Shown here: in pieces, positions 21,587 through 31,808 of the stretch
Layout: each line of letters begins with the position of its first letter
Numbering within the stretch: position 1 is the stretch's first letter
From: Glebionis coronaria
Taxonomy: Eukaryota; Streptophyta; Magnoliopsida; Asterales; Asteraceae
Assembly (NCBI GenBank): GCA_025667525.1
Contig: JANFOE010000573.1
Span: 124,001-188,000 of the forward strand
DNA length: 64,000 nt
Reading direction: 5' to 3'
The notes under the pieces: model-generated
Database searches by the model: none
Seen by the model: only the letters and a program-made list of their open reading frames with translations
What the model was told of the DNA's origin: nothing
Made by a program: the position numbers and the translations under genes

Positions 21587-23170
21587 CTAAGATGGATTAG
21601 CAAGCTCTATGCCAGGATCAAAAATCCGCTCCTTGATGGGAAAACAACAAGTGTTGGTTGCCTTAGAAGATTCTCCCTTGTAAGTCACATGGTGAGAGAA
21701 AGGTTGTGGAGTAATGGGTAATAGCAAGCTCTTAGAAGAAACCATGATGGCCTGTTTTCCTTTTTCACATTGAAAGGTTGAGGTGGACAAGGAAGAAGGT
21801 AAAGGATCTTCATGCAATAGAGATTCTAGATAGAGTATGTCCCCCTCCTCATCAAGATATACAAGAGTGAACTCAAAAGATATATCCACTTCTAAGAACT
21901 CGTCACTCTCATCCATGATAGAATCCTCCTCATCACCATAAACATCATAGATTGGGCTATCAAATATTGGTGATTCCTCAAAACTCAAAGAAGTGTGATC
22001 ATCAACAAATGGGGAGTCACAAGTAGAGATCTCATCATCACTATAATCATCATATGTTGGTGTATCACAAAGAAGAGATTCTTCATCAATAAAATCCTCA
22101 TAAATGTCTTCATCATTGTGGAAAAGTGGGTTATCATATGAGGTTTCAAATAGAGGATTGGAATGTATCACAAAATCACCAAAGTTAAGCTCTTGAGGGT
22201 CATGAAAATCCAAAAATAAAGTAATGGAAGCAATGGTCTCAACATGAGGTAAATCATAATCTCCACTTAAGCAAGCTTCATAAAAGTATTCATCACAAAC
22301 TTCATTAAGGATGTCATCATGAGTTTCCTCCTCATTCACAACATCAATATGCTTCACCGCTTCGGGCTCATTAGACTTCTTTGACAACTTTCCCATGTTA
22401 AACACAACTCTCTCATCTCCTACCCTCATTGTAAGTTCACCTTCCGCCACATGTATTAGAGTTCGACCCGTTCTCAACAATGGCCTACCAACAATTAAAG
22501 GAACTCTCGGATCCATATCATAATCAACCCCCACAAAGTCCGCGAGAAAGGTAAATCTATCAACCCCAAAAAAAACATCCTCCGCAATTCCCACCGGATA
22601 AGCTATTGTACGGTTGGCCAACTCAAGAGTCATCTTAGTAGGAGTGAGCTCAGGAAATGAAAGTTTCTTCCAAACCGATAATGGCATGAGATTAATGCTT
22701 GCTAATAAATCCGCTAAAGCCATGCAATTTTCCATCCCCGGGAAATTGCAAGGAATCAAAAACCTCCCCAGATCTCCAAGCTTAGTAGGCAACTTCTTAA
22801 GAAAAACCGTGGAGCAATTTTCATTCAAGGAAGCATTAGGCAAATCCACCAATCTCTCCTTGTTAGAAAGTAAATCCTTGATCATATTAGCAAACTTAGG
22901 CATACTGGCTAAGGCTTCCGCAAAGGAGATATTTATGTTAAGTTGCTTGAACATCCTAAAAAAGTTTGAAACTTGTATATCATCCTTATTCTTAAGTTTG
23001 TCCTTCCTTAATCTTGATGGATAAGGGAGACTTGGTTTTGGTTGTGGTTGAGTGGTTGAAGAAGAATTTTCCTTGTTGGTTTCTTCATGAGTAGGTGTGA
23101 AAGTGGGAAAAATGGGGGAACTTGAGGATGGTGAACTTAGATGGCATTTTATAGCACATCTCCTTTCTAT
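21587..23170 (-). CDS. E3 gag C-terminus, aspartic protease and acidic tail
   Basis: The frame is open from about 23170 to the stop at 21587; the Met at 22954 is likely internal, because the frame continues upstream through a Pro/Ser-rich linker and SLPYPSRLRKDKLKNKDD. The protease follows: NCMALADLLASINLMPLSVW (Asp near residue 78 counted from the Met at 22954), then PVGIAEDVFFGVDRFTF and DPRVPLIVGRPLLRTGRTL. The usual active-site motif is ADLGAS; here Gly is Leu, so activity is doubtful. The last 250 residues are very acidic, with repeats such as TPTYDDYSDDE and SPIYDVYGDEED, ending FPIKERIFDPGIELANPS. The gag N-terminus and zinc knuckle are missing. Confidence 0.8.
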   Translation of the reverse strand: MERRCAIKCHLSSPSSSSPIFPTFTPTHEETNKENSSSTTQPQPKPSLPYPSRLRKDKLKNKDDIQVSNFFRMFKQLNINISFAEALASMPKFANMIKDLLSNKERLVDLPNASLNENCSTVFLKKLPTKLGDLGRFLIPCNFPGMENCMALADLLASINLMPLSVWKKLSFPELTPTKMTLELANRTIAYPVGIAEDVFFGVDRFTFLADFVGVDYDMDPRVPLIVGRPLLRTGRTLIHVAEGELTMRVGDERVVFNMGKLSKKSNEPEAVKHIDVVNEEETHDDILNEVCDEYFYEACLSGDYDLPHVETIASITLFLDFHDPQELNFGDFVIHSNPLFETSYDNPLFHNDEDIYEDFIDEESLLCDTPTYDDYSDDEISTCDSPFVDDHTSLSFEESPIFDSPIYDVYGDEEDSIMDESDEFLEVDISFEFTLVYLDEEGDILYLESLLHEDPLPSSLSTSTFQCEKGKQAIMVSSKSLLLPITPQPFSHHVTYKGESSKATNTCCFPIKERIFDPGIELANPS

Positions 23171-23673
23171 TCACTTTGTAGTTTGTATTCTTCGAATTAT
23201 TGCTTATTGGAAATATTTATCTATTCTTGCTTTATTGAATTTGATCGATACGCGTGTCAAGGACCGGAACGCCCCTTAACACGGTGTATTGTATTGGCAA
23301 TACTTATGGAGAATATGTGTATTGGTTGTTCTTATACGTATACGTATTTACATATAATAATATAGAAAAATATTTTTGTATTTATTGGGGTTTTGTAAAG
23401 AAAATACTATATGTACATAAAAACCGAGGAAATCCAATAATATATATTTTTGGCTGCAATCTCTTAGGAAAAAGATTGCTTTTGATTTTTTAAATTTTTT
23501 TGGTCAATTCTTTAGGAAAAGAATTGTGTTTGATATTTTTTAGTTTTTATATTTTTATATTTTTGATTTATTTTATGTTTTTGATTTATGATACGTAAAA
23601 ATAACGTTCACGAGGTGAACGGATCCCAAAAGCCAATGAAAACCGTCAATCGATAGTCTCTCGTAAAGTCAAA
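23171..23673 (-). other. Leader and deleted gag region of E3
   Basis: Between primer site and coding frame there is only AT-rich non-coding sequence. A capsid gene like that of E5 (56920-57480) is expected but absent, so the element has an internal deletion. Confidence 0.6.
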
Positions 23674-23691
23674 GAACCGGCAGCGGCGCCA
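23674..23691 (-). promoter_or_regulatory. Primer binding site of E3 (tRNA-Asp-like)
   Basis: On the minus strand TGGCGCCGCTGCCGGTTC starts two bases after the 5' LTR. It closely matches the tRNA-Asp primer site known from Athila elements (TGGCGCCGTTGCCGG). Confidence 0.8.
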
Positions 23692-23693
23692 TT

Positions 23694-26600
23694 TGAAATG
23701 TGTAAATTGAAGTTCGTTTGTCTCGATTCTTAACCAGTAGAAAGTCCTAAAAATATCAGGTTTATTATCATTTTTGGTTGATAGGGTTATTTGGATTTTC
23801 TATGTCTACTTAAACAAGCACGTAAAAATGTGAAAAATATTAAGCTACTTAACCGTAAAACAATTAGCACATACCAAGTTTTTATTCACAAAAGGACAAA
23901 ATTGTAAATCTATGGAAGTAATGTGCTAAAAATGTGAGTAAATGAAACTTAAATGCTTGAAATGTAAAAATCAGAAAGTAAAAGGACCAATTATGCCAAT
24001 TCTAACAAATATCTAACAAATTGTAACAACTTTTAAAACTACTAACTGAAAATGACAAGTAATGAAAAGTTATGGACTAAAACAATGCAAACCCTAATAA
24101 AGTGGAAATTTAGCTAGTAATGGAAACTGTATAAGACTATGGGGACTAAAATGCAATTATGGGAAATTTCACCAAAAACGGGCTCCTAGAACAAATAAGC
24201 TCGTATAAGCTCAAAAATGCACCAAATAAGCTCAAACAAGTTTTAAACTGCTTAAAACTGAAAAACACTTAGGCTTATCCAAGGAAAAAGCTTGAAATGC
24301 ACTAGAACTCAAATAAGCCAACTCTAATAAGCCAAGAATAAGCTATAATGAAAACCAGACATGCACATCTCAATTTTAAAGTCAAATTTGATTAATCAGC
24401 TTATGGAGAGTCTGGACTGTCTTTTCTTATGGATAATGATCAAGTATTTAAGCTGGAAATTGCAAATAAGCTAAAACCTAGCTTATTGACCAAGTTTGAC
24501 CAAAAAGTGAAAAAGCTGAAAACTTCAGAATTTAATCAAGGCATGTTTCTAAACAGGAATGTGAAAGAAAATCACAAGATTTATGAAGTAGATTTGCCAG
24601 TACAAGATATCAGTATGCTCTTTTGTTACAGAAACTTGATGTTGCCCAAGTGCTTATGAAAAAGCTTATTTCTCACTCAAATATGAAAATTGTATGATTT
24701 CCTTACAAGAACTTAAACTTCAGATGTTAAATGACAAGTAGAAATAGGTTTGACTGATTTTTATCAAGAAATGAAGAAATGGCATAAGATTAAAAAGTGC
24801 TACTCTTCTGATGAACTAATATCACAAAACTGACCCAAACATTTTTTTAACCATTTGCGTTTTTGACAAAATTTTTGACTTGAAAACTACTAAGACTTGT
24901 TTAAAATCACCAAAGGATAGGAATTGAACAAAGTTTATCCAGTTAACAACAATTGAACTACAAAATGACAGCAAATCCAAACACCACTTATCTGATATGA
25001 TCACAACTTTTGTAAAGAGAAATTAAGCAAATGATGAAACTGATCTATGACAGATGCCTACACAAACTTATTGAACAATATGAAGTGCAAATAAACCAAG
25101 AACAGGCTATATAACAGACAAGGACTCAAAATGCATAAGCAAGCTATAATACTGATGAGAATGAAGACAGAAACTAGTATAAGCTAACAAATGATTATCA
25201 AACTGACTACTAACTATCTAATCAGCAGAATCAAGGTAAATCAAACTAATCACACTTGATCAAAGCAACATATAGTAGCTACACTAGAATTTAGCATGCA
25301 TAGGACTGTTTAGTGGAACAAAACTCAAGAACATGAAACCTTTTAGCAATGTGCCTCCATTGATGGAGTAGGTAGGCGCTGAGCCTCCTAAACAATGCTA
25401 AACCACCACCTTAGCACTATGAACAATCAATTTAACCATCTACATTCATCATCATCATCATTTCTACCCAAAATCTGCTACTATCAACTCAGCAACTAAA
25501 ATGGTAATGAATAACTACAAACCTTCAACAAAAGCTTCTTATGATCAAATGTGATCACAAGTAACTCTTAACAGCAACAAGTTCAACATGAATGCAGGAA
25601 TTGATAAGGAGATTGAAGGAAAATGAGGGAATTTTATTGATTTGAATGTAAAAAGTGGTTACAGAATTAGGTAACTAGTTACAACTAACTATAACTAACT
25701 CAAGAGTTTGTCAAGCTCTTGAGTTTGTTACACTAACAGCTAACTAGCTAGATTGAGAGAGAAAAATGGGAAGTGTGTGAAAATTTCACACTTAGCTAAT
25801 TACATCAAATGAGAGAACTAATCCCTATTTATAGACAAGAAATGAGAAGTTGTTGGGGTTGATGACGTATCCCCACCAATAGCAGGCTGCTAGGTGTCAC
25901 CAATCTCTTAATTGCAAGTTCTTATTTTCTTTATGAATTGGGGGTTTTTGATTCTTTGAATTTGAGCTTGATTAAGTGTTACCAATGCATTCCTCTCTTG
26001 AAAACGAGAAAGTTTCATGTATATATCATCTCTTGAAATTCAGTGTAGCTCAAGAACGATCCTGGGTTTATTTGTTGAAGAAGATGCCACGTGGAATTAT
26101 CTGATTGGGCGAGAGATAAGCACACGAATTGTTATCCGTTTTGGATATAATGCATTATTGCATGTCAGCCTCTCATTGGTTATAAATCGAGTTAGTGGGA
26201 TGACTGTAGCAATAACGACCCATTAAATGGGATGGTGAGCTGGCTTGGTTGGCTGGCAATCCATGTTTTATTAATATTGCATTCTCATTGGCTGTTGGCC
26301 CATGCACACGGATCATACACAAACTTTGTGTATTTTTGGCAATTAAAGTCCCTAAAGTTAGGCAGAATGTCCAAATGAGTTATAATCTTCATTCCAATGT
26401 CATTTTTGGTCCTTCCACTTGCATACTTGTCTAGTTTGACCCTTTGACTTGGTTGACTTTGTAGTTGACCATGTTTGACTTTAATCTTGACTTTGACTAA
26501 TTTACACTTTGAGTCCTTCAACTTTGGAATGTTGTCAAGATAGGTCCTTTATCTTCAAAGTCTTGTCATCTTTGATCCTTCTTTGTCTTTTTCATCCAAA

Positions 26601-26766
26601 TAAGCTTGATTTCTTCTTGTTTGCTTGAAAATGTATCCTTCTTACCTATTTATACACAAACACAAAACATACCACATAATTCCGCTTTATAGCATAAAAG
26701 TTAGGTATTTTCCATGTGTTTTAGGGTGATTTGTTGATTAATTGATATGAGTTTTTGCTCATATCA
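23694..26766 (-). mobile_element. 5' LTR of E3 (right copy)
   Basis: 3,073 bp, same ends as the left copy. It carries the minus-strand TATA box. Confidence 0.93.
25825..25834 (-). promoter_or_regulatory. TATA box in the 5' LTR of E3
   Basis: CTATAAATAG on the minus strand is a near-consensus plant TATA box. The same sequence is in the left LTR at about 18372-18381. Transcription would run leftward into the element. Confidence 0.65.
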
Positions 26767-27382
26767 CTCATCCTCAGAACGACAACAATCCTCCACCTCC
26801 ACCGCCTGTTACCCTTATGACTTGGTTGGAGCGATTCAACAAACAGAGACCCCGTTCGTTTGAGTAGACTGACAGCCCCAACGAGGTTGATGCTTGGATT
26901 TCTCATATTGAGAAGATATTTGATGTGATGGGTTGTGAAGGAGTTTTCAAGGCAAGAATAGCTTGTTATAAGTTTGAAGGTGATGTGCTGCAGTGGTGGA
27001 AGCCAGTCAAGCAGTCTAACGGTGGTGACAATTGGGTTGCATTGTTGACATGGGACCAGTTTAAGGAGCTCTTCCTCAATCAGTACTTCCCACATGCGGA
27101 GAAGGAGAAACTTAAGAGGGATTATCATAATATCCAACAGGTTGTTGGGGAGAACAACAATTATTTCATGTAGAGGTTTCTCCGTCTGGCTGGTTTCTTG
27201 GGTGCAGCAGATGGTACTGCTGAGGAGAAAGCTGAGAAGTTTCACTGGGCTCTTTGCACTTCGGTTGCCAACATTTTGGTTTGTGCTGCGTTCACTATAG
27301 TAGCACAGGTAGCCGATGCAGCCCGAAAGCTTGAGATGCTTCAGGAACGAGAGTAGTTTGGTGATGATCGATCAGTGAAGAG

Positions 27383-27467
27383 GTATCTTCAATCACCAAA
27401 TGTTAAACATTCATTTCTTTCAGTAATTTCATTTTCATATCATCCTCTGTTCAACTTTATATTTCAG
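27383..27467 (+). other. Intron 1 of E1 gag (85 bp, phase 2)
   Basis: Donor AAGAG|GTATCT, acceptor TTTATATTTCAG|ACAGAAGAC. T-rich as plant introns are. Removal joins VKR to QKTDDRK in frame. Same position and phase as 32530-32616 in E2. Confidence 0.8.
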
Positions 27468-27611
27468 ACAGAAGACTGACGACCGGAAACCTGCAGTCAC
27501 TCAGCAGCAATCATCTAAGGGAAATGGTCAGACCAACGACCGTTCTGGTTCAGATAGGCATGGCGGTAATGATAATTACAGTAACAATGCCAATAAATCG
27601 AACAACAACAG

Positions 27612-27687
27612 GTCCCTACATTTACCTTCTTTCATGTTAAACTATCTTATGTTATAGTATTCTGACACTCCAGCGACTCATATCCAG
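27612..27687 (+). other. Intron 2 of E1 gag (76 bp, phase 2)
   Basis: Donor AACAG|GTCCCTAC, acceptor CATATCCAG|GAACAA. A branch-point-like TTCTGAC lies about 30 bases before the acceptor, as in E2 intron 2. Confidence 0.8.
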
Positions 27688-27752
27688 GAACAATAACAAC
27701 GACAAGGATCAGGACCGTAGAGGTTCGCAGCCTAACCATTCTACTTCATTTG

Positions 27753-27838
27753 GTAAATATTTAAACCTTGTATGTAATAAAGCTTATATTCCATGATCAT
27801 GTCTCATGCATGTAATCCTGAAACATGCTCTCATCTAG
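27753..27838 (+). other. Intron 3 of E1 gag (86 bp, phase 1)
   Basis: Donor CATTTG|GTAAATAT, acceptor CTCATCTAG|CTAGGACG. Removal leads straight into the zinc-knuckle exon. The exon before it is 65 bp in both E1 and E2. Confidence 0.8.
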
Positions 27839-29067
27839 CTAGGACGCCTGTTGGAGGGTTCAGGCATCCTATCTGTCCTACTTGTTCGTGCAGACATTCT
27901 GGTGTTTGTCGACGAGGCACTGGTGGTTTTTTCAAGTGTGGCCAGCAAGGCCATCAGCCGAAGGATTATCGCCAAGGTGAGATAGAAGGCACCTCTGGAC
28001 ATGCCGACTCCAAACCACCTCCTACTTCTGGTCGAGTGTTCACTACTACTAGAGACCAGGCGAATAAGACTTCAGGTACCATCACTGGGAATCTCTTTAT
28101 GAATGGTTTGGCAGCATGCGTTCTGTTTGATATTGGAGCGACTCATTCAGTCATATCCACTACTTTTGTTGTACGTGTTAGGGTTTCCCCTATGCCATTA
28201 GATAATGCCTTAAGCATTTCCACCCCACTTAGGGACTCTGTACGAATTACCCAAGTGTACAGAGATCTTCCCCTAGAGTTTGATGATAGAATCCGCAGGG
28301 TTGACGCACTTCCTTTAGACATGTGCGATTTTTACTTGATTTTGGGCATGGACTTGTAAAACCCGCATGCTTTTACCATGAATAGTACCCTTAGTATAGT
28401 ACGTACATGATTACAAGAACTACGTACGTGTTATTACACGATAAGTATTAAGTATGTATTAATGCACGATAATTATTATCAAATAATAATTAAATCACGA
28501 ACATGAAATCATGAACGTAAAAATCACGAACGTATAATTATGTATTTACGCAATTATTATTATGACTACATACAAGTATTTATATTAATAGGAATATTTA
28601 ATAATAACGTCACGTAAATACAAGCACACGAACACGTAATAATTTAGAACGCGAAATAGCTACGGGTTTCCCTTGGTGGGCCCTACTAGCCGCGGCACAC
28701 AAGGAAGGAGGAGCCCAGCCCATTTGTTTTATTAAGTAAACAAATAATGTAAACATTATTCATTCACAGTAAATTTTTAGAAAAGTAAAAAACCCTAAAT
28801 CCTCCTCCTTGCAGGCCGGCGGCTACATCACCAAAACAAGGGAGATTAGTTGATTTTATTTAACAAATCACAAATACGTGTTCGTATTCAAGATCTATTG
28901 ATTTCACGCATTTTGGTAATCCGAAAATCCTTTCTTTTTAATTCTTTTTATGTTTTATGAATATGTGATCATGGGGAATTAAAAATAAGATTAAAAACAT
29001 ACTAAAATCATGGTGGGGAAAATTAACTGGGATTGTTTTCGGGTTTTGGTGTTTAGCCGCCACACAA

Positions 29068-29192
29068 ACCGAGAGTCCTATGACTCTCGGTGTCGTTTGG
29101 TTCGCACCACCACACGAGACTCATGTCTTAGTGGTGGGTTTCAGTCTACAGCAGGGAACAAGACACCCCGACGTGCGTCGGGGGTGTCTTGT
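29068..29192 (+). other. GC-rich hairpins in the E2 5' LTR
   Basis: Stem 1 is ACCGAGAGTC-CTAT-GACTCTCGGT (29068-29091). Stem 2, 29158-29192, has a 16-bp arm starting ACAAGACACCCCGACG with one bulge and a 2-base turn. Further stems with CCACCGGC...GCCGGTGG lie up to 29370. The equivalent block in the 3' LTR is at 37455-37760. Confidence 0.8.
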
Positions 29193-29949
29193 GGTTCGGT
29201 TTTTCTCGGCAGCCTCACAGCCCCACTACCGGCTAAAGCTGATGGCTAATTATGGTAAATAGGGGGAACCGCAGGCAGCAGGGGGACCACTGGTAACCGC
29301 TAGTGGGAACCCGGTGTGGTCAGCGGCTGGGCCGAGAAGAACAAGACCACCGGCTGCAGCCGGTGGCTGTGGGCCGAAGGCAGGGGCAACCGACTTAGGC
29401 CGGTTTGCCACTATTTTTGGTGGGGTTTTGGTTCAGACCGGTTCATGGGTTCACGAGTCCGGTTCACGAAATATTTTTAATAAAAATAATACATGAGTTC
29501 GGTTTATTATTTTTACAAGTTTAATAGTTTTACAAGTTTACTTATTTACAAGTTTATTAAATTAATTTAACATGTCATATAATTAATTTAATTAAAACAT
29601 GGACTTAGGTTTATTATTAATATTTAATAATACATGATTTTAACCTAAGTATTTAATTATGTAATTTAGACTATAGTAATTAATTAATTATTAAAACATG
29701 ACATATAATTAATTAATTTTCATGACTTAGGTTATATTAATATAAATATTGATACATGTTTTAACCTAAGTGTTATTTACACTTTAATTTAATTAAATCA
29801 TGGTTATATTTAATTAAATCGTATAACATATAGTTTATTTAATTAACATGTTATAATTAATAAACTATACTATTAATCAGATGACTTAGTATATTTAATC
29901 AGTAAAACTTAAGCATATCGTATTAGCTTAATAATACAGCTTATTTCTA

Positions 29950-30115
29950 ATTATGGAAACTTTCTATATCAGGCAACTTGCTATTTTTGGAAACTTTCTA
30001 TTTTAGAAACTTATCTAATTTAAGTAGTTAATCTATTTTTTGAAACTTTCTATTTTTGGAAACTTTCTATTTTTGGAAACTTTCTATTTTAGGAAACCTG
30101 CTATTTTTAGAAAGT
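29950..30115 (+). repeat. 17-bp tandem repeat in the E2 5' LTR
   Basis: Units of GAAACTTTCTATTTTTG, some with TTAG or AGG variants. The 3' LTR array at 38335-38450 has fewer units, so the array changes length between copies of one element. Confidence 0.85.
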
Positions 30116-31364
30116 TACCTATTATTACACAACAAGTATAATAATACAAGAAATACAAGTAATACTTAATCAGAATATCCAGAATACATGAAAAACACAA
30201 CATAACGTTAAAATCAATAAAACAAGATATGAACATATAAAACAAGCTAAGACATGATATAAAACTAGTTACGTACTCGGTATTCAGAATACTTATTCAC
30301 GTAAACTATTTATGTAGCGTTAGTGAGATCGAAGTAGGACTCTCTTCCGTATGTCTTCTTCGTTCACTGGACATAAGGTACGGATTCTCCGTCCTTTCAG
30401 TATGGACATTCTTTCCTTATTAGGATTCCCCGTATGCAGCTAACTGTTTTCCCAGTATATGTTTTATATGTTTTGATTTGCTTATGTTTAGTTTAAATGC
30501 CTAAGCCATATACATGCATGACCAATTTCACCTAGTTATGGAGGTACCATAACCATAACACTGGAGGCACCAGTGTTATGACTTCACCACGGCGGAGTGA
30601 TAGATCGTGGCGTCCCTTTTCAGCTTTTGGCCATATTATTATGTTATCATGTGGGGCGTATGGGTGCATCCTAGGTTACATGTTTTTAACAGATTATTCA
30701 GGTGAATGTGGTGTGTACCTTGCATCCTTCACAAGGAGTTGATCCCTCCTACCCAAACTTATATTAATTAGAGGCAACCCCTCTAATTGCATGATGAGGT
30801 CACCCCTCCAAGTATTCATGCACGTTGATATTTTATGACCATTATTGGCTTAATGGTTAACATGTTAAACAGTTTTCATAAGATAAACATAAGGCTTTTC
30901 AAACTATAAAACCAGTTTTACTAAGTTATACCAGGTTTTCCAGGACTTAATCAATTCCGCTGCTATATGTTGTATATGCTTATGTTATTCATTCTATGCT
31001 TTTATATTCGTGCACTGAGCGTTATGCTCAGCCGCTTTCTTTTCATGTTCCCAAAACGGCAGGTACTCAGGGACGCTCGTAGACTCTAACCGTACGTGCA
31101 TATGGATTGGAAGCTTTCTAGCCTTCATCACTTTATGCATTTCATCATACATTTTTCTACATATTTCCATGGACGTTGTTTAGTCCTTTTCCTTTACAGT
31201 ACTTATGTTTGTGTGTGATGAGCTTATACTTTGGGGTACCGATGTTTGTTTCCGGTATTTCCTTTATGGTAATGTAATGTTTAATACATTTTTCCTTGTA
31301 TGCTTTGATGACACCCCATAATCACGCGTGACATTCCATTTACCAAAATGGGGTGTTACAATTA

Positions 31365-31377
31365 TGGTATCAAAGCC
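31365..31377 (+). promoter_or_regulatory. Primer binding site of E2
   Basis: TGGTATCAAAGCC matches the initiator Met tRNA site with one mismatch (A for G), located as in E1 and E4. Confidence 0.85.
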
Positions 31378-31808
31378 AAGGCTTCGACCTGTAGGCTCTC
31401 AAAACACGACCTGTGATTAGTGGGTAGTTACTATGGTCTTCCTAGAACTGACAGTCTGTTTTCATGCATTCATTGTTTTCATGCATTCATATATATGTCA
31501 TTGTCGTAGGTTTAAGACTAAGTAATGGTTGGTATAGGACTGACCCTATTTAGTCGCATGTGATTTTATCGAAACTTTTTAATTTGGGACCGACCCATTG
31601 GCGTCCCCTCGCCATGTCTTTTGTTTTGAGTGAACCTACCAAAGGCGTTCACTCTCGCGCATATAAAAGTTTTCATAAACTGCATCATGCATTCATGAAC
31701 TAGTTTTCCTGCATAAAATTTTTCTCATGATTTCTTGGTATAAATTTTTTTTATGCATATATTTTATGTTTGATCAGTTTAATCATGTATTTTGTTTTAT
31801 ACTGTCAG
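31378..31808 (+). other. Leader of E2
   Basis: Non-coding, with the conserved GACTAA...TTAGTC block (about 31517-31556) and twin hairpins at 31586-31652. Confidence 0.7.
31586..31652 (+). other. Twin leader hairpins of E2
   Basis: GGGAC/GTCCC with loop CGACCCATTGGC (31586-31607) and GTGAAC/GTTCAC with loop CTACCAAAGGC (31630-31652). They are equivalent to 15927-15991 in E1. Confidence 0.85.

Larger units (their letters stand above)
16289..26766 (-). mobile_element. Element E3: non-autonomous Tat/Athila-type retrotransposon
   Basis: Complete, 10,478 bp, flanked by the 5-bp duplication CTCAT (16284-16288 and 26767-26771). LTRs are 3,025 bp (left) and 3,073 bp (right). It reads on the minus strand, so the right LTR is the 5' one. 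Inside are only part of gag, the protease and an acidic tail. No reverse transcriptase, RNase H or integrase is visible in the 4.4 kb interior, so it must have been mobilised by a partner. The tRNA-Asp-like primer site and protease type are those of the Tat/Athila branch of Ty3/gypsy. Confidence 0.92.
26772..28349 (+). pseudogene. E1 gag (capsid, zinc knuckles) and start of protease, with three introns
   Basis: Continues the gag frame cut at 16288. Capsid motifs include DAWISHIEKIFDVMGC, ACYKFEGDVLQWW and WDQFKELFLNQYFP. Stops lie at about 26863, 27171 and 27355. Three GT-AG introns follow: 27383-27467, 27612-27687 and 27753-27838. Spliced exons of 144 and 65 bp join to the zinc-finger exon at 27839. 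Both Cys/His knuckles are damaged: CGQQGHQPKDY has Tyr for the last Cys, and FFK replaces CFK or CYK. The protease motif is [14 protein letters not shown] (normally DTG). E2 interrupts after GGACT at 28354; the frame resumes at 39699. Confidence 0.85.
28355..31360 (+). mobile_element. 5' LTR of E2
   Basis: TGTAAAACCCGCATGC ... GGGGTGTTACA. It lacks about 45 bp near 28408 that the 3' LTR has, but carries a longer 17-bp repeat array at 29950-30115. GC-rich hairpins lie at 29068-29440. Confidence 0.93.

Noticed and set aside
26721..27245. 174-residue minus-strand ORF
   Set aside because: It spans the E3/E1 junction and is antisense to E1 gag.
29010..29496. Short plus-strand ORFs in the E2 LTR
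   Set aside because: Not conserved as protein in the other LTR copies; explained by hairpin sequence.
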